From positions 1-49,236 of the forward strand of contig DBML01000020.1 in NCBI GenBank assembly GCA_002298915.1: DNA of 49,236 bases, read 5' to 3'. The position numbers and the translations under genes were made by a program. The notes under the pieces are model-generated. The model had not been told where the DNA came from. It worked only from the letters and a program-made list of their open reading frames with translations, and did no database searches. The DNA comes from Clostridium sp. UBA699. GTDB lineage: Bacteria > Bacillota > Clostridia > Clostridiales > Clostridiaceae. Each line of letters begins with the position of its first letter. Positions within the stretch are counted from its first letter, which is position 1. Of the stretch, positions 1 to 8,697 are shown in pieces.

Positions 1-639
1 AGAATAATGATATTCTACGTTGGCGCTCTTACAGTTATCATGTCACTCTACCCTTGGACTGAAATCGGAACAAAGGGATCACCTTTCGTTATGACTTTCG
101 CAAGCCTTGGTATCGCGGCAGCTGCCGGCATCATCAACTTCGTTGTATTGACTGCAGCAGCATCATCATGTAACTCAGGTATATTCACAACAGGTCGTAT
201 GCTTTACAGCTTGGCTCTTGAAGGAAAGGCTCCTAAATACTTCGCTGAAGTAAGCAAAACTAAGGTTCCTGCAAGAGGAATACTCTTCTCAGCTGCATGT
301 ATGATGATCGGCGTTGTCCTCAACTTCGTTATTCCTGAAGAAGCGTTCAACTATATAACTTCAATAGCTACATTCGTTGGTATCTTCGTATGGTTCGTAA
401 TCACTTGGTGCCAGATGAACTTCAGAAAGACCCTCACTCCTGAGCAGGTCAAGAACCTGAAGTTCCCAATGTTCGGCTTCCCAGTTGCTAACTACATCGC
501 TATGGCGTTCCTCGCATTCGTTATATTCGTAATGTGCACAAACCCAGGAAACAGAATAGCAGTTATAGTTGGTATTCCATGGTTGGTAGTTCTCTGGCTG
601 ATCTACAAGTTCAAATACGCAAAAGACGAAGCAAAATAA
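1..639 (+). CDS. Amino acid permease, AAT/APC family, C-terminal part (cut by window edge)
   Basis: The reading frame is open from base 1, so the gene begins upstream of the window; about 212 residues remain. It would be a proton-coupled amino acid importer of the cytoplasmic membrane. Visible are the last five or so hydrophobic segments, including the conserved stretch INFVVLTAAASSCNSGIFTTGRML, written here only to identify the region around residues 40-65, and a cytoplasmic tail rich in Lys. It is very similar to the complete permease that follows at 1113-2501, so the two are a tandem duplication. The closest recognisable group is CycA/AnsP-like transporters for small neutral amino acids; the substrate cannot be fixed from sequence. 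A strong terminator follows directly. Confidence 0.9.
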   Translation, partial: RIMIFYVGALTVIMSLYPWTEIGTKGSPFVMTFASLGIAAAAGIINFVVLTAAASSCNSGIFTTGRMLYSLALEGKAPKYFAEVSKTKVPARGILFSAACMMIGVVLNFVIPEEAFNYITSIATFVGIFVWFVITWCQMNFRKTLTPEQVKNLKFPMFGFPVANYIAMAFLAFVIFVMCTNPGNRIAVIVGIPWLVVLWLIYKFKYAKDEAK

Positions 640-653
640 TACCCAAGATAATC

Positions 654-690
654 AATAGACCGTCCCATGACGGTCTATTTTTATTTATTT
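654..690 (+). terminator. Rho-independent terminator of the first permease
   Basis: An 11-bp perfect stem (AATAGACCGTC 654-664, GACGGTCTATT 669-679) with a four-base loop is followed by a T-rich tract to about 690. It lies 14 bases after the permease stop codon. Confidence 0.9.
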
Positions 691-925
691 TGAAGCATAA
701 TTATGCATCGTCTTCTATTTTCAGAATTTAGAAATGAATTTTAGCAGTGTAAAGTGCAAAATTTTTTTAACCTTCCACATGCATTTTGCCCATTATTTTA
801 CATATCATTTCACGCAAGCAAACTCAAGGCCTGAGGCTTTATTGGCTTTTCATATTTCAGCATTTTTGGCCAGCAGACTGCTCCTCAAGTGACCCCTCTC
901 CCGTTCACACTTTGTTAAAAAAGTG

Positions 926-954
926 TTGCAAACGTTTAAACCCGGTGGTAGAAT
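926..954 (+). promoter_or_regulatory. Sigma-A-type promoter of the second permease
   Basis: TTGCAA (926-931) and TAGAAT (949-954) are separated by 17 bases. This is the best promoter in the 473-base gap between the permeases. Nothing protein-coding is evident between 691 and 1112. Seen in sequence; activity is inferred. Confidence 0.7.
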
Positions 955-960
955 GTAACT

Positions 961-1112
961 CGTGCAGAATACTTCAGTTTTTGCAATTATTATTTATGTT
1001 GAGTTATTCTGCAAATGCTTGAAAATATCTCCAGAAATTTAAAGGTGCACCTAAATTTACGGATGATTTTTTCAACGATATTTTTCTTTTATTTATGGGG
1101 GGTAAAAAATTA
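961..1112 (+). other. Long 5' leader of the second permease with a stem and a palindrome
   Basis: The predicted transcript has about 150 bases of leader. It holds an 8-bp long-range stem (GCAGAATA 964-971 with TATTCTGC 1005-1012) and a perfect 10-bp palindrome AGGTGCACCT at 1043-1052, flanked on both sides by AAATTT. The palindrome could be an operator. No known riboswitch class was recognised. The ribosome binding site is the G-run at 1097-1102, ten bases before the ATG at 1113. Confidence 0.4.
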
Positions 1113-2501
1113 ATGAACGATCATCATGAACATGAAATGGAGCGTTCCCTGGAAGAAAGACACATTCAGCTGATGGCCATAGGCGGCGCAATCGGTGTTG
1201 GTCTTTTCCTCGGTTCAGCTACAGCAATAAAAGCAGCAGGTCCATCACTTATATTTATGTATTTTGTATGCGGATTCTTACTGTTCCTTGTTATGAGAGC
1301 ACTCGGCGAAATGGCTGTTGAGAACCCTATTTCAGGTTCCTTCTCAGCTTACGCTTATGAATACATGGGACCACTCGCAGGATACCTTACCGGCTGGTCA
1401 TACTGGCTCATGTGGGTTATCGTGTGTATGGCTGAAACCACAGCTGTTGGTATCTACATCAACTTCTGGTGGACAGGCTTCCCTACTTGGGCGTCAGCTC
1501 TTATAGCACTTGCAGTTCTTACACTCGTAAACCTCACAGCAGCAAAGCTCTTCGGAGAGCTTGAATTCTGGTTCGCACTCATCAAGGTTGTTACAATAAT
1601 CGTAATGATAGTTGTCGGCCTGATCATGATAGTTACAGGCCTTGGAAACAACGGAGTTCCAATAGGTATTTCTAACCTGTGGACAAACGGCGGATTCATG
1701 CCTAACGGCTTCGGCGGAATGTTCTCATCCATAATCATGGTAACATTCGCATTCCTTGGAATGGAGCTCATCGGAGTTACAGCAGGCGAAGCTAAAGACC
1801 CTGAAAAGAACATCCCAAAAGCTATAAACAACGTTTTCTACAGAATCCTGATATTCTACGTTGGTTCACTTTTGGTAATAATGGCTATCTACCCTTGGAA
1901 CGAAATAGGAACACAGGGAAGTCCGTTTGTTCTGACATTCTCCAAGCTCGGCATAGCAGCTGCTGCAGGCATAATAAACTTCGTCGTACTTACTGCTGCA
2001 GCATCATCATGTAACTCAGGTATATACACAACTGGACGTATGCTCCACAGCCTTGCGCTGCAGGGCAAAGCGCCTAAGTCACTGGCCACACTCAGCAAGT
2101 CCGGAGTTCCTGCAAAAGCGATATTCGTATCCGTTGCTTGCATGCTTATAGGAGTTATACTTAACTACGTAGCACCTGGAAAAGCTTTCTCAATGGTTAC
2201 ATCAGTTGCGACATTCATAGGAATTTTCGTATGGTTCATCATAGTAAGCTGCCACCTTGCTTTCAGGAAGAAGCTCACAGCTGAGCAGGTCAAGAAGCTT
2301 AAGTTCCCTGTATTCATGTATCCATTTACAGACTACGCAGCATTGGCGTTCCTTGTGGTTGTACTTGTAGCCATGATTACAACACCAGGCGAAAGAGTTT
2401 CCGTAATGGTTGGAGTTCCTTTCCTTCTGATCCTGACAGGCCTTTATTATGCAACAGGTCAGCACAAAAAGGAAGCAGAGAAAAACAAAAAAGCTAGCTA
2501 A
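1113..2501 (+). CDS. Amino acid permease, AAT/APC family (CycA/AnsP-like)
   Basis: A 462-residue proton-coupled amino acid importer with about 12 membrane segments, the usual length for the family. The N-terminus carries the family signature (ERHIQLMAIGGAIGVGLFLG) at the first membrane segment, followed by RALGEMAVENP and a GEMEFWF-like GELEFWF motif around residue 150. It resembles the CycA (D-Ala/D-Ser/Gly) and AnsP (Asn) groups, so a small neutral amino acid is the likely substrate. I place the start at 1113 rather than at the in-frame ATG at 1095, because the G-run that serves as ribosome binding site (1097-1102) lies between the two. It is the second copy of a tandem pair. In an amino-acid fermenter it would feed catabolism such as the asparaginase pathway further right; that link is inference. 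Confidence 0.93.
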   Translation: MNDHHEHEMERSLEERHIQLMAIGGAIGVGLFLGSATAIKAAGPSLIFMYFVCGFLLFLVMRALGEMAVENPISGSFSAYAYEYMGPLAGYLTGWSYWLMWVIVCMAETTAVGIYINFWWTGFPTWASALIALAVLTLVNLTAAKLFGELEFWFALIKVVTIIVMIVVGLIMIVTGLGNNGVPIGISNLWTNGGFMPNGFGGMFSSIIMVTFAFLGMELIGVTAGEAKDPEKNIPKAINNVFYRILIFYVGSLLVIMAIYPWNEIGTQGSPFVLTFSKLGIAAAAGIINFVVLTAAASSCNSGIYTTGRMLHSLALQGKAPKSLATLSKSGVPAKAIFVSVACMLIGVILNYVAPGKAFSMVTSVATFIGIFVWFIIVSCHLAFRKKLTAEQVKKLKFPVFMYPFTDYAALAFLVVVLVAMITTPGERVSVMVGVPFLLILTGLYYATGQHKKEAEKNKKAS

Positions 2502-2515
2502 TACTTGCTTATATT

Positions 2516-2546
2516 AAAAGGAGACTGTCGCAAGACAGTCTCTTTT
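2516..2546. terminator. Bidirectional terminator between permease and DUF4097 operon
   Basis: AAAAG precedes and TTTT follows a 9-bp stem GAGACTGTC / GACAGTCTC (2521-2529, 2534-2542) with a GCAA tetraloop, so it can stop convergent transcripts on both strands. Confidence 0.9.
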
Positions 2547-2555
2547 GCGTTGCAG

Positions 2556-3464
2556 CTATTCTATTGTGACGCTGATATTCCCTGAAGTTACTTCCGCATT
2601 CAGCTTCTTGTATGGTTCGCTGCCAACCTTTGCGCTGGCATGTTTCTTGTCGCCTTCGTACATGATGCCGAAATCTGTGTTGATGTTTCCGGAGGTTGTG
2701 TACCCTGTGAACTCGAAGCTCAGGTCTTTCGGGAGGCCGAGCTCGATGTTGCCAGAAGTTGTCTTGACGTTAGCGTAATCCGATATTTCAAGGCTTCCAA
2801 CCCTGATGTTGCCGGATGTCCCTCTTACATCTCCTGAACCAGAAAGGGTGTCGAACCTTATGTTTCCGGAGGTTACCTTCACATCGAAGTTCCGTGCGCT
2901 GAGGCTTGATACCTTAACGTTTCCTGAATCAGTCTGAATCGATGCATCTCCGGAGACGTTCAGGCCGGCTGCTTCAAAATTTCCAGAGGTGAGCGAGCAG
3001 TCCAGTCCGCTGAATGCAGATTCCCCCGAAAAAACTATGTTGCCGGAGTCCAGAGCAACCTCCATGCCGCCTGAGTAGCTCTTAGGTATCTGAATCTCGA
3101 CCTTCCTGTTCATGCTCATTCCGAAGAAACCAAAGGAGATTCGGTTCTGACCTTGTGCAACAGTAAGCGTGCTCCCGTCCCTGCTTGTTGTGAACTTCTC
3201 CCTTTCCCTCAGGTTCCTGTTGCAGCTTTCGATTATTTTTATCTCGCTGCCGTCCACCGGTATGATCGTGATGTTCTCACTTGAAAAATCCACCTTGATT
3301 TTTTCAATCCCCTCAAGAGCAACGTTTTCCTGCTTCTGCACCGACATCTGGCTGCTCCAGGACCAGCCGCCGCCGGATATGCCGAATATCAGGAGACCTG
3401 CTAGGAACACAGCAAGCGCTGCCCAAAGGACGATCTGGATTACATTTACTTTCCTGCTATCCAT
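2556..3464 (-). CDS. DUF4097 family beta-repeat membrane protein
   Basis: A 302-residue protein with a short cytoplasmic N-terminus, one membrane segment (about residues 9-31) and a long extracytoplasmic region. That region is built of a repeated beta-strand unit with TSGNI or DSGNV at each turn (at least seven times), the hallmark of DUF4097 beta-solenoid proteins. In Firmicutes such proteins are often encoded with PadR and DUF1700 genes, and relatives (LiaX-type) take part in envelope stress sensing. It is the last gene of a three-gene operon: only two bases separate it from the DUF1700 gene, and its ribosome binding site GGAGAG lies inside that gene's last codons. The molecular function is not known. 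Confidence 0.85.
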   Translation of the reverse strand: MDSRKVNVIQIVLWAALAVFLAGLLIFGISGGGWSWSSQMSVQKQENVALEGIEKIKVDFSSENITIIPVDGSEIKIIESCNRNLREREKFTTSRDGSTLTVAQGQNRISFGFFGMSMNRKVEIQIPKSYSGGMEVALDSGNIVFSGESAFSGLDCSLTSGNFEAAGLNVSGDASIQTDSGNVKVSSLSARNFDVKVTSGNIRFDTLSGSGDVRGTSGNIRVGSLEISDYANVKTTSGNIELGLPKDLSFEFTGYTTSGNINTDFGIMYEGDKKHASAKVGSEPYKKLNAEVTSGNISVTIE

Positions 3465-3466
3465 AA

Positions 3467-4120
3467 CTATCTCTCCTTCATCTGAAACATAAGAACTATG
3501 ATCTTCTCAATTGCCACTCCTATGATGAATATCAGCCAAGAGAACGCCCAGGCACCGAACACGAAGCTTATGAGGAAGTATAGTACAACTATCAGCAGCC
3601 AGAGTATTGATTTCACCTGGCGCAGCACGTCAACCGTCCTGGTGTCTGCCGGCTGCCACTCCTTTTCCTCCTCGGGTTTAGCGCTGAGGTACTTCGGCCT
3701 TGACAATGCGTTGTATACTATCAGCCCTGTTGCTACGGCGTCTATGACTAGCATGAGTATGAGTCCGACCACGTCGTTGAACTGGAACACCTCGCTGAAA
3801 AGGATAAGCACTGCAATGCCAACTATATAAAGGCCTACGCCTACAGAGATGAAAATCGCAGACTTCTGGCGCTCCCGCCTCATTTCCTCTTCGCTGACTG
3901 TAATGTCCTCCCTTAGCCCCTTCACGAGGCTGTCCATGTCGGCAATCCCTGAAAGAGAGCCCTTAAGCGCCTCCTCCTCGGTTTTTCCCGCAGCTATAAG
4001 GTCGTCGTATTTTTCAATCATGTTTGCAGTCAGCTCCTCCTTAAGCTCCATGGCCCTGGCTGTTTTCGGAGCATCGCTGAACAGCTCGTCTACCCTTTTT
4101 CTAAGCTCTTCGTACATCAT
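3467..4120 (-). CDS. DUF1700 (HAAS-domain) integral membrane protein
   Basis: A 217-residue protein. The N-terminal 90 residues form the helical HAAS/DUF1700 domain (YEELRKRVDELFSD start, then ELKEELTANMIEKYDDL and GKTEEEALKG), followed by four predicted membrane segments between residues 90 and 210. The start overlaps the PadR stop codon by one base (TAATG arrangement), so translation is probably coupled. Family knowledge: HAAS-domain proteins are partners of PadR-type regulators and probably relay a membrane signal. The function of this protein is unproven. Confidence 0.85.
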   Translation of the reverse strand: MMYEELRKRVDELFSDAPKTARAMELKEELTANMIEKYDDLIAAGKTEEEALKGSLSGIADMDSLVKGLREDITVSEEEMRRERQKSAIFISVGVGLYIVGIAVLILFSEVFQFNDVVGLILMLVIDAVATGLIVYNALSRPKYLSAKPEEEKEWQPADTRTVDVLRQVKSILWLLIVVLYFLISFVFGAWAFSWLIFIIGVAIEKIIVLMFQMKER

Positions 4121-4452
4121 TAATCCTCCCCTTCAATCATGCTATCGATAATCCTTTTGGCCTCTTCCCAGTCCTCCCTGCTCTGCTCAAGCACCGCCCT
4201 GCCGAGCTTCGTGATGGAGTAGTACCGCCTTCTTGCTCCCCTGTTCTCGTCCCCCCAATAGGACAGGATCATCCCGTTCTGTTCCAGCCTCCTGAATGCT
4301 GAGTACATTGTCGCTTCCTTCATCTCGTACTTGCTGTCCGATTTCTGCTGAAGCGCCTTGTTAATCTCGTAGCCGTAGCTGTCCTTGTGGGCGAGCTGAG
4401 CCAGTATTATAGTCTCGGTATGGCCCCTGATTATGTCTGAAGTTATAGACAT
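4120..4452 (-). CDS. PadR family transcriptional regulator
   Basis: A 110-residue winged-helix regulator of the short PadR type: an N-terminal helix (TETIILAQLAHKDSYGYEI), the recognition helix and wing (MKEATMYSAFRRLEQNGMI, then GARRRYYSITKLG), and a short C-terminal dimerisation helix. The start at 4452 is chosen because a consensus promoter occupies 4490-4518. The longest possible reading frame, from 4518, would begin inside the -35 box. The leader is about 31 bases. It heads the PadR-DUF1700-DUF4097 operon and probably represses it; no clear dyad operator was identified. Confidence 0.9.
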   Translation of the reverse strand: MSITSDIIRGHTETIILAQLAHKDSYGYEINKALQQKSDSKYEMKEATMYSAFRRLEQNGMILSYWGDENRGARRRYYSITKLGRAVLEQSREDWEEAKRIIDSMIEGED

Positions 4453-4489
4453 AAGCACCACTTCTTTCATCTTTATTCTTGTTATTTGT

Positions 4490-4518
4490 ATTATAGCTCC
4501 ACATACCTCGCCTGTCAA
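4490..4518 (-). promoter_or_regulatory. Consensus sigma-A promoter of the PadR operon
   Basis: On the minus strand TTGACA (4513-4518) and TATAAT (4490-4495) are exactly 17 bases apart, a perfect match to the housekeeping consensus. This decides the PadR start codon. Confidence 0.92.
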
Positions 4519-4547
4519 GGTATAATGTTTGTCGCAGTATTTTTCAT

Positions 4548-4572
4548 GAAAAAAGACTGCCCTAGGCAGTCT
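4548..4572 (-). terminator. Terminator of the pepD-like gene
   Basis: An 8-bp stem AGACTGCC / GGCAGTCT (4554-4561, 4565-4572) is followed on the minus strand by a run of six T, directly after the dipeptidase stop codon. Confidence 0.88.
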
Positions 4573-4583
4573 CCAATCGCAAG

Positions 4584-6017
4584 CTATAGCTCCTTGAGCA
4601 CATTGACGAGGAATCCGTAGGTCTGTTCCGCAGATGTCAGGCTGAAATGCTCATCCGGGGTGTGGTACTCGAACACGTCGGGCCCGAGGGATATCATGTC
4701 CATTTGCCCATTGAATTTCTCATCGAATATGCCGCACTCCAGTCCGACATGTACGGACAGGATTTCCGGATCCCTGCCGTACATCCTTTTGTAAACACTC
4801 TGGAAAAGCTTGCGGATTTCTGAATCAGGCCTGTACTCCCACAATGGGCAGTTCGACATAATTTCCACATCGGCGCCTGAAAACTCTGCAAGGGCTCTTA
4901 TCCTGCCAAGCATCTCAATGTGCAGGCTCTTCACGGAGCTTCTTATCAGCGCAGTGAACTCCACTGCATCCTTCATGGTCTTAACCACCCCCAGGCTGAC
5001 AGAGCTTTCCACAAGCCCTGGCATCGACATTCTCATGGTGTTTACCCCCGTCTCTGCCAGATACAGATAATTTATGACAAGAGATTTTGCAAAAGGGGAA
5101 AAAGCCTTTTCCGGAAGAGCTTCCTGCTCCTCCGATGAAACCTCGATTCCCGGGTCGGACTCGCTGAATTCGTTTTGGAACACCTTTTGGAATTCATAAA
5201 CACATCCCATAACAGTCTCCCTGTCCTCAGGCCTTATGAGTATCAGCGCCTCCGCTTCCCTTGGGATAGCGTTGTACATGACTCCCCCGTCAAGCGATGC
5301 GATGCCGAACTCGATCCTGCCCTCAAGGCATTTGAGTATCCTGCCCATAAGCTTGTTTGAATTTGCCCTGCCCTTCTCGATGTCTGATCCTGAGTGACCT
5401 CCCAGCAGGCCCCTGACCTTTATTGAAAAGGCAGTCCTGCCCTTGCCCGTGTTTTCCCATAAAAGCGGTATGCTCGTCCTGACGGCAGGCCCGCCAGCGC
5501 AGCTCACGTAAAATTTACCTGACCTGTCCGAATCAAGATTGATCAGAATCCTGCCTTCAATGTTGTCCTGGTTTATGCATTCCGCACCTTTCATGCCTCT
5601 TTCCTCGTCAGTAGTGAATATGACCTCCAGGCCCGGGTGCGAAACCTCCTTTGCGCCAAGCAGCGCCAGCGCCATAGCCATTCCGATGCCGTTGTCGGCC
5701 CCCAGTGTCGTCCCATCAGCGTAAACCATGTCACCTACCATCCTCAAAGTTAGCGGGTCCGTGGTGAAATCATGAATTTTTTCTGCGTTTTTTTCGCATA
5801 CCATGTCCATGTGGGCCTGCAGGACAACCTTCGGGCTGGATTCATAGCCCTGCGAGGCATTCTTCTTGATTATCACGTTGAGCGCCTCGTCCTGTATGAA
5901 TTCAAGGCAATTCTTCGCTGCAAAGGCCACAAGGTAGTCGCTTATGCCCTTTTCGTTTCCGGAGCCTCTTGGGATCTCTGAAATCTCCTGAAAATATCTC
6001 CAAATTTCACTGTTCAT
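4584..6017 (-). CDS. pepD: Aminoacyl-histidine dipeptidase (PepD-like, peptidase family M20C)
   Basis: A 477-residue cytoplasmic zinc dipeptidase that cleaves Xaa-His and other dipeptides. The N-terminal half has the metal-binding landmarks: VVLQAHMDMVCEKN (His and catalytic Asp near residue 70), DGTTLGADNGIGMA (bridging Asp near 106) and FTTDEERGMKGA (catalytic Glu pair near 136). The lid domain follows from about residue 190 with GLLGGHSGSDI, and the C-terminus carries the last His ligand (FEYHTPDEHFSL). Length matches the family. The ribosome binding site GGAGAG lies nine bases before the ATG. It is monocistronic, with its own terminator, and fits peptide-based nutrition. Confidence 0.93.
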   Translation of the reverse strand: MNSEIWRYFQEISEIPRGSGNEKGISDYLVAFAAKNCLEFIQDEALNVIIKKNASQGYESSPKVVLQAHMDMVCEKNAEKIHDFTTDPLTLRMVGDMVYADGTTLGADNGIGMAMALALLGAKEVSHPGLEVIFTTDEERGMKGAECINQDNIEGRILINLDSDRSGKFYVSCAGGPAVRTSIPLLWENTGKGRTAFSIKVRGLLGGHSGSDIEKGRANSNKLMGRILKCLEGRIEFGIASLDGGVMYNAIPREAEALILIRPEDRETVMGCVYEFQKVFQNEFSESDPGIEVSSEEQEALPEKAFSPFAKSLVINYLYLAETGVNTMRMSMPGLVESSVSLGVVKTMKDAVEFTALIRSSVKSLHIEMLGRIRALAEFSGADVEIMSNCPLWEYRPDSEIRKLFQSVYKRMYGRDPEILSVHVGLECGIFDEKFNGQMDMISLGPDVFEYHTPDEHFSLTSAEQTYGFLVNVLKEL

Positions 6018-6052
6018 ATCTTTACTCTCCTAACAATATTGGAAATCGATTT

Positions 6053-6087
6053 TAGGCTGATGCACCAAAGGATGGTCCATCAGCCTA
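6053..6087. other. Inverted repeat in the leader of the dipeptidase gene
   Basis: TAGGCTGATG (6053-6062) and CATCAGCCTA (6078-6087) form a perfect 10-bp stem with a 15-base loop in the 158-base gap between the MFS stop and the dipeptidase start. No T-tract follows on either strand, so it is more like a leader hairpin or operator than a terminator. A weaker hairpin (GGCAT-AAA-ATGCC, minus strand, near 6105-6120) may end the upstream operon. Confidence 0.4.
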
Positions 6088-6175
6088 GGAAATTAATAAG
6101 AAGGGGCATTTTATGCCTTAAACCTGCAGAAGCTTTTCTAATGCAGATAAGGCAAGGTGTGTGTATGAGGGTTTT

Positions 6176-7450
6176 CTATGCGACCTCTTCCCCAGCCGCA
6201 CGTATTTTGTGTTTTATCTTCAAAACTGTCAAGGCAGTTATGAGACCTATGAAAAGTACAACTATCTGGTAGGTGAACATGTAGGTGTATCCGGCATTGC
6301 CGAACTTGTCGAGCAGGTTTCCGAAAAGGAGGAACTGGAACATGTCAGGCGAAAAGCCGATGGCTGCCGCTATTCCTATGGTCGAAGCCGTGTATCTCTT
6401 CGGAACCTTGAGCTCTGTAATGACTGCGTAGTAAGACCCTCTTCCCATGAACACTGCCAGTCCCATCAGCAGCGTAATCGCTATGAGCGCAGGCACCGGA
6501 AGAACTTTTCCAAACATGAGTATCGAGAACAGGCATACTATTCCTATCACCTGAGCTCCGATCAGAACCTTCGACGCCGAGTGTATCTTGTCGGTCAGCC
6601 AACCGCCCAGCGGAGCTCCCAGAAGCGTCATGATGTATGTCCTGACTATGGCTACAACGCCGGTGAATGTTACAGTTGCACCGAGAACGTCTGTGAAGTA
6701 AGGCGTAAAGTAGGACATCGTCGTAAGGAACGAGTAGATCGAGAATATTGAGAGAGCTATCAGCCAGGTTGCCGGGTTTCTGAGTATGTTCTTGTAGTCT
6801 GCGACCCCCATCCTCTCTTTCTTCGGCGCTTCTTCAGCTTCAACTTCCTTCTTCGCCTTGCCAGGGTTTTCAATTACGAACCAGACAGCAAAGCTGAGCA
6901 TTATGGAGATCACGCTGAGTCCGAAGATCGCTGCCTTGAGGCCGGCTGTTCCTTCCATGAACTTCGTGAACAGGAACATCATCACAGCGTTGAAAACTAT
7001 GTTTGCTATTCCTACGGCTGTCTCGTTGAAACCGAATATTTTTCCCTGGTCCTCGTCGCCGACAAGGTTCCTTATTATCTTTATATGGGCAGGGTAGTTC
7101 ATGATGAGGCTGGCTACCGAGAAGCCCACCCACAGAACCATTGCCGCCGTGTACGTAGGGTTAAGAACAAAGATGATGCCCAGAATTCCGTTAAGAAGGA
7201 CTGATCCAACGTAAACGTACTTGTAGTTGAACCTGTCTGCTATCCATCCGCCGATCGGACAGCCGTAGAGGTTGCCAAGGCCGTAAATTGTCATAAGCAA
7301 CCCGAGCTGAGCGTTTGAGCATCCTAGGACCTCCTGGAACGGATCGTAGAAGACGTACTGTATGAACGGGATCAGGTAGCATATTGACCAGCAGGCGCCC
7401 ATAACCAAGACTGTTGTTATAAGCCTGGCCTTGCTCATTTTATTACTCAT
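6176..7450 (-). CDS. Major facilitator superfamily transporter
   Basis: A 424-residue transporter with 12 predicted membrane segments in two halves joined by a charged cytoplasmic loop (ENPGKAKKEVEAEEAPKKERMG, around residues 198-219). The MFS signature between segments 2 and 3 is present as GGWIADRFNYKYV. The start at 7450 is preferred over the ATG at 7465, since the GGGGG ribosome binding site would otherwise be inside the coding sequence. It is the last gene of the keto-acid oxidation operon, 40 bases after the aminotransferase. It may import the substrate (an amino acid or acylated amino acid) or export the acid product; sequence does not decide this. Confidence 0.85.
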   Translation of the reverse strand: MSNKMSKARLITTVLVMGACWSICYLIPFIQYVFYDPFQEVLGCSNAQLGLLMTIYGLGNLYGCPIGGWIADRFNYKYVYVGSVLLNGILGIIFVLNPTYTAAMVLWVGFSVASLIMNYPAHIKIIRNLVGDEDQGKIFGFNETAVGIANIVFNAVMMFLFTKFMEGTAGLKAAIFGLSVISIMLSFAVWFVIENPGKAKKEVEAEEAPKKERMGVADYKNILRNPATWLIALSIFSIYSFLTTMSYFTPYFTDVLGATVTFTGVVAIVRTYIMTLLGAPLGGWLTDKIHSASKVLIGAQVIGIVCLFSILMFGKVLPVPALIAITLLMGLAVFMGRGSYYAVITELKVPKRYTASTIGIAAAIGFSPDMFQFLLFGNLLDKFGNAGYTYMFTYQIVVLFIGLITALTVLKIKHKIRAAGEEVA

Positions 7451-7490
7451 AATTATTACCCCCAAGATTTTTTTATTTGTTTCTTAGCTG

Positions 7491-8669
7491 TTAAAGCTCA
7501 TCCCTTAGCAGCTGTGACAATATCTTCATCCCTTGTACTATTTTTTCTCTCTGCATGTTGGAGAAGTTGATCCTGAATGCGTACTCTACTCCCCCGTTCG
7601 GATAGAAGGAACCGCCCGGTATGAAGGCCACCCCCTTGTCAACCGCTTTCTTGAGCAGCTCTCTCGTGTTTATCCTTTCAGGAAGCTCAATCCATACGAA
7701 CATACCCCCTTCAGGGTAGTACCATTTAGCTTCGGCCGGGAATTCGTTCCTGATGGCATCGATCATTAGGTCCCTGCGCGCCTTGTATTCACCTTTAATC
7801 TTTTCCAGGTGCTCATCCAGGTTGTACTTCCTGAGGTAGCCGTCTATCATCATTTCCACAAGCTCGTTCGGCTGAAGGTCTGCTCCGTACTTTATGAGCT
7901 CGAACTTAAGGATCAGTTTCGGCGAAGCGCTTATCCAGCCAACTCTAAGTCCAGGCGCAAGTATCTTCGAGAAAGATCCAAGATGCACTACCCTTCCCTC
8001 CGTGTCAAGGGAAGCTATTGAAGGGATCCTTTCACCTTCATATCTTAGTTCGCCGTAAGCGTTGTCTTCGATTATCGGGAGGTCGTACCTGTTTGCGATC
8101 TCTATAAGCTGCTTCCTTCTCTCTAACGTCCAGGTTTTGCCTGTAGGGTTCTGGAAGTTAGGAATTACATAGATCATCCTTGCCTTTGGCGTTTCCGAAA
8201 GCACCCTTTCTAGGTCCTCCATGAGCATTCCGTCCCCGTCGCAGGCAACGCTCACCACCTGGGATTCGGTAGGCTTGAAGGCGCTGAGCGCTCCAAGGTA
8301 GCTCGGGCTCTCGGCAATGATCACGTCGTCTTTGTCCAGGAACATCATGCCGCTGAGCGAAAGTCCCTGCTGGGAGCCCGCCGTTATGATGATGTTGTCG
8401 GCTTCAGCTATAACACCCTCCCTCTCCATTAGTTTCGCAACGCTCTCTCTTAGAGGCTGGTACCCAAGGGTTGCCCCGTACTGGAGCGCCTGTCCTGGCT
8501 TGTCCTTCAACAGTTCGGCAACTACACTCCCGAGATCTGCGCTTGGGAAGAACTCAGGTGCCGGCAGCCCTCCCGCAAAGGAAATCGTGCCTGGCTTTGC
8601 TGCGATTATTTTCATTACTTCTCTTATGTCTGAAGGCTTCAGCTCCTCCATTCTTGGTGCAAAATTCAT
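7491..8669 (-). CDS. PLP-dependent aminotransferase, fold type I (LysN/ARO8/MocR-catalytic-domain type)
   Basis: A 392-residue transaminase that would convert an amino acid to its 2-oxoacid. Landmarks are SFAGGLPAPEFFP near the N-terminus, ITAGSQQGLSL (cofactor phosphate site, about 96-105), NPTGKTW (174-180), EDNAYGEL (Asp ligand of the pyridine nitrogen, about 202) and SFSKILAPGLRVGW with the Schiff-base lysine at about 235. Relatives act on 2-aminoadipate, aromatic and branched-chain amino acids. The start at 8669 follows GGGGGAT; the longer frame to 8747 runs into the gamma-subunit gene without a ribosome binding site. It supplies the 2-oxoacid for the oxidoreductase encoded just upstream in the operon. 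Confidence 0.9.
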   Translation of the reverse strand: MNFAPRMEELKPSDIREVMKIIAAKPGTISFAGGLPAPEFFPSADLGSVVAELLKDKPGQALQYGATLGYQPLRESVAKLMEREGVIAEADNIIITAGSQQGLSLSGMMFLDKDDVIIAESPSYLGALSAFKPTESQVVSVACDGDGMLMEDLERVLSETPKARMIYVIPNFQNPTGKTWTLERRKQLIEIANRYDLPIIEDNAYGELRYEGERIPSIASLDTEGRVVHLGSFSKILAPGLRVGWISASPKLILKFELIKYGADLQPNELVEMMIDGYLRKYNLDEHLEKIKGEYKARRDLMIDAIRNEFPAEAKWYYPEGGMFVWIELPERINTRELLKKAVDKGVAFIPGGSFYPNGGVEYAFRINFSNMQREKIVQGMKILSQLLRDEL

Positions 8670-8697
8670 TTTCTTATCCCCCAATCCTATAGATTTG

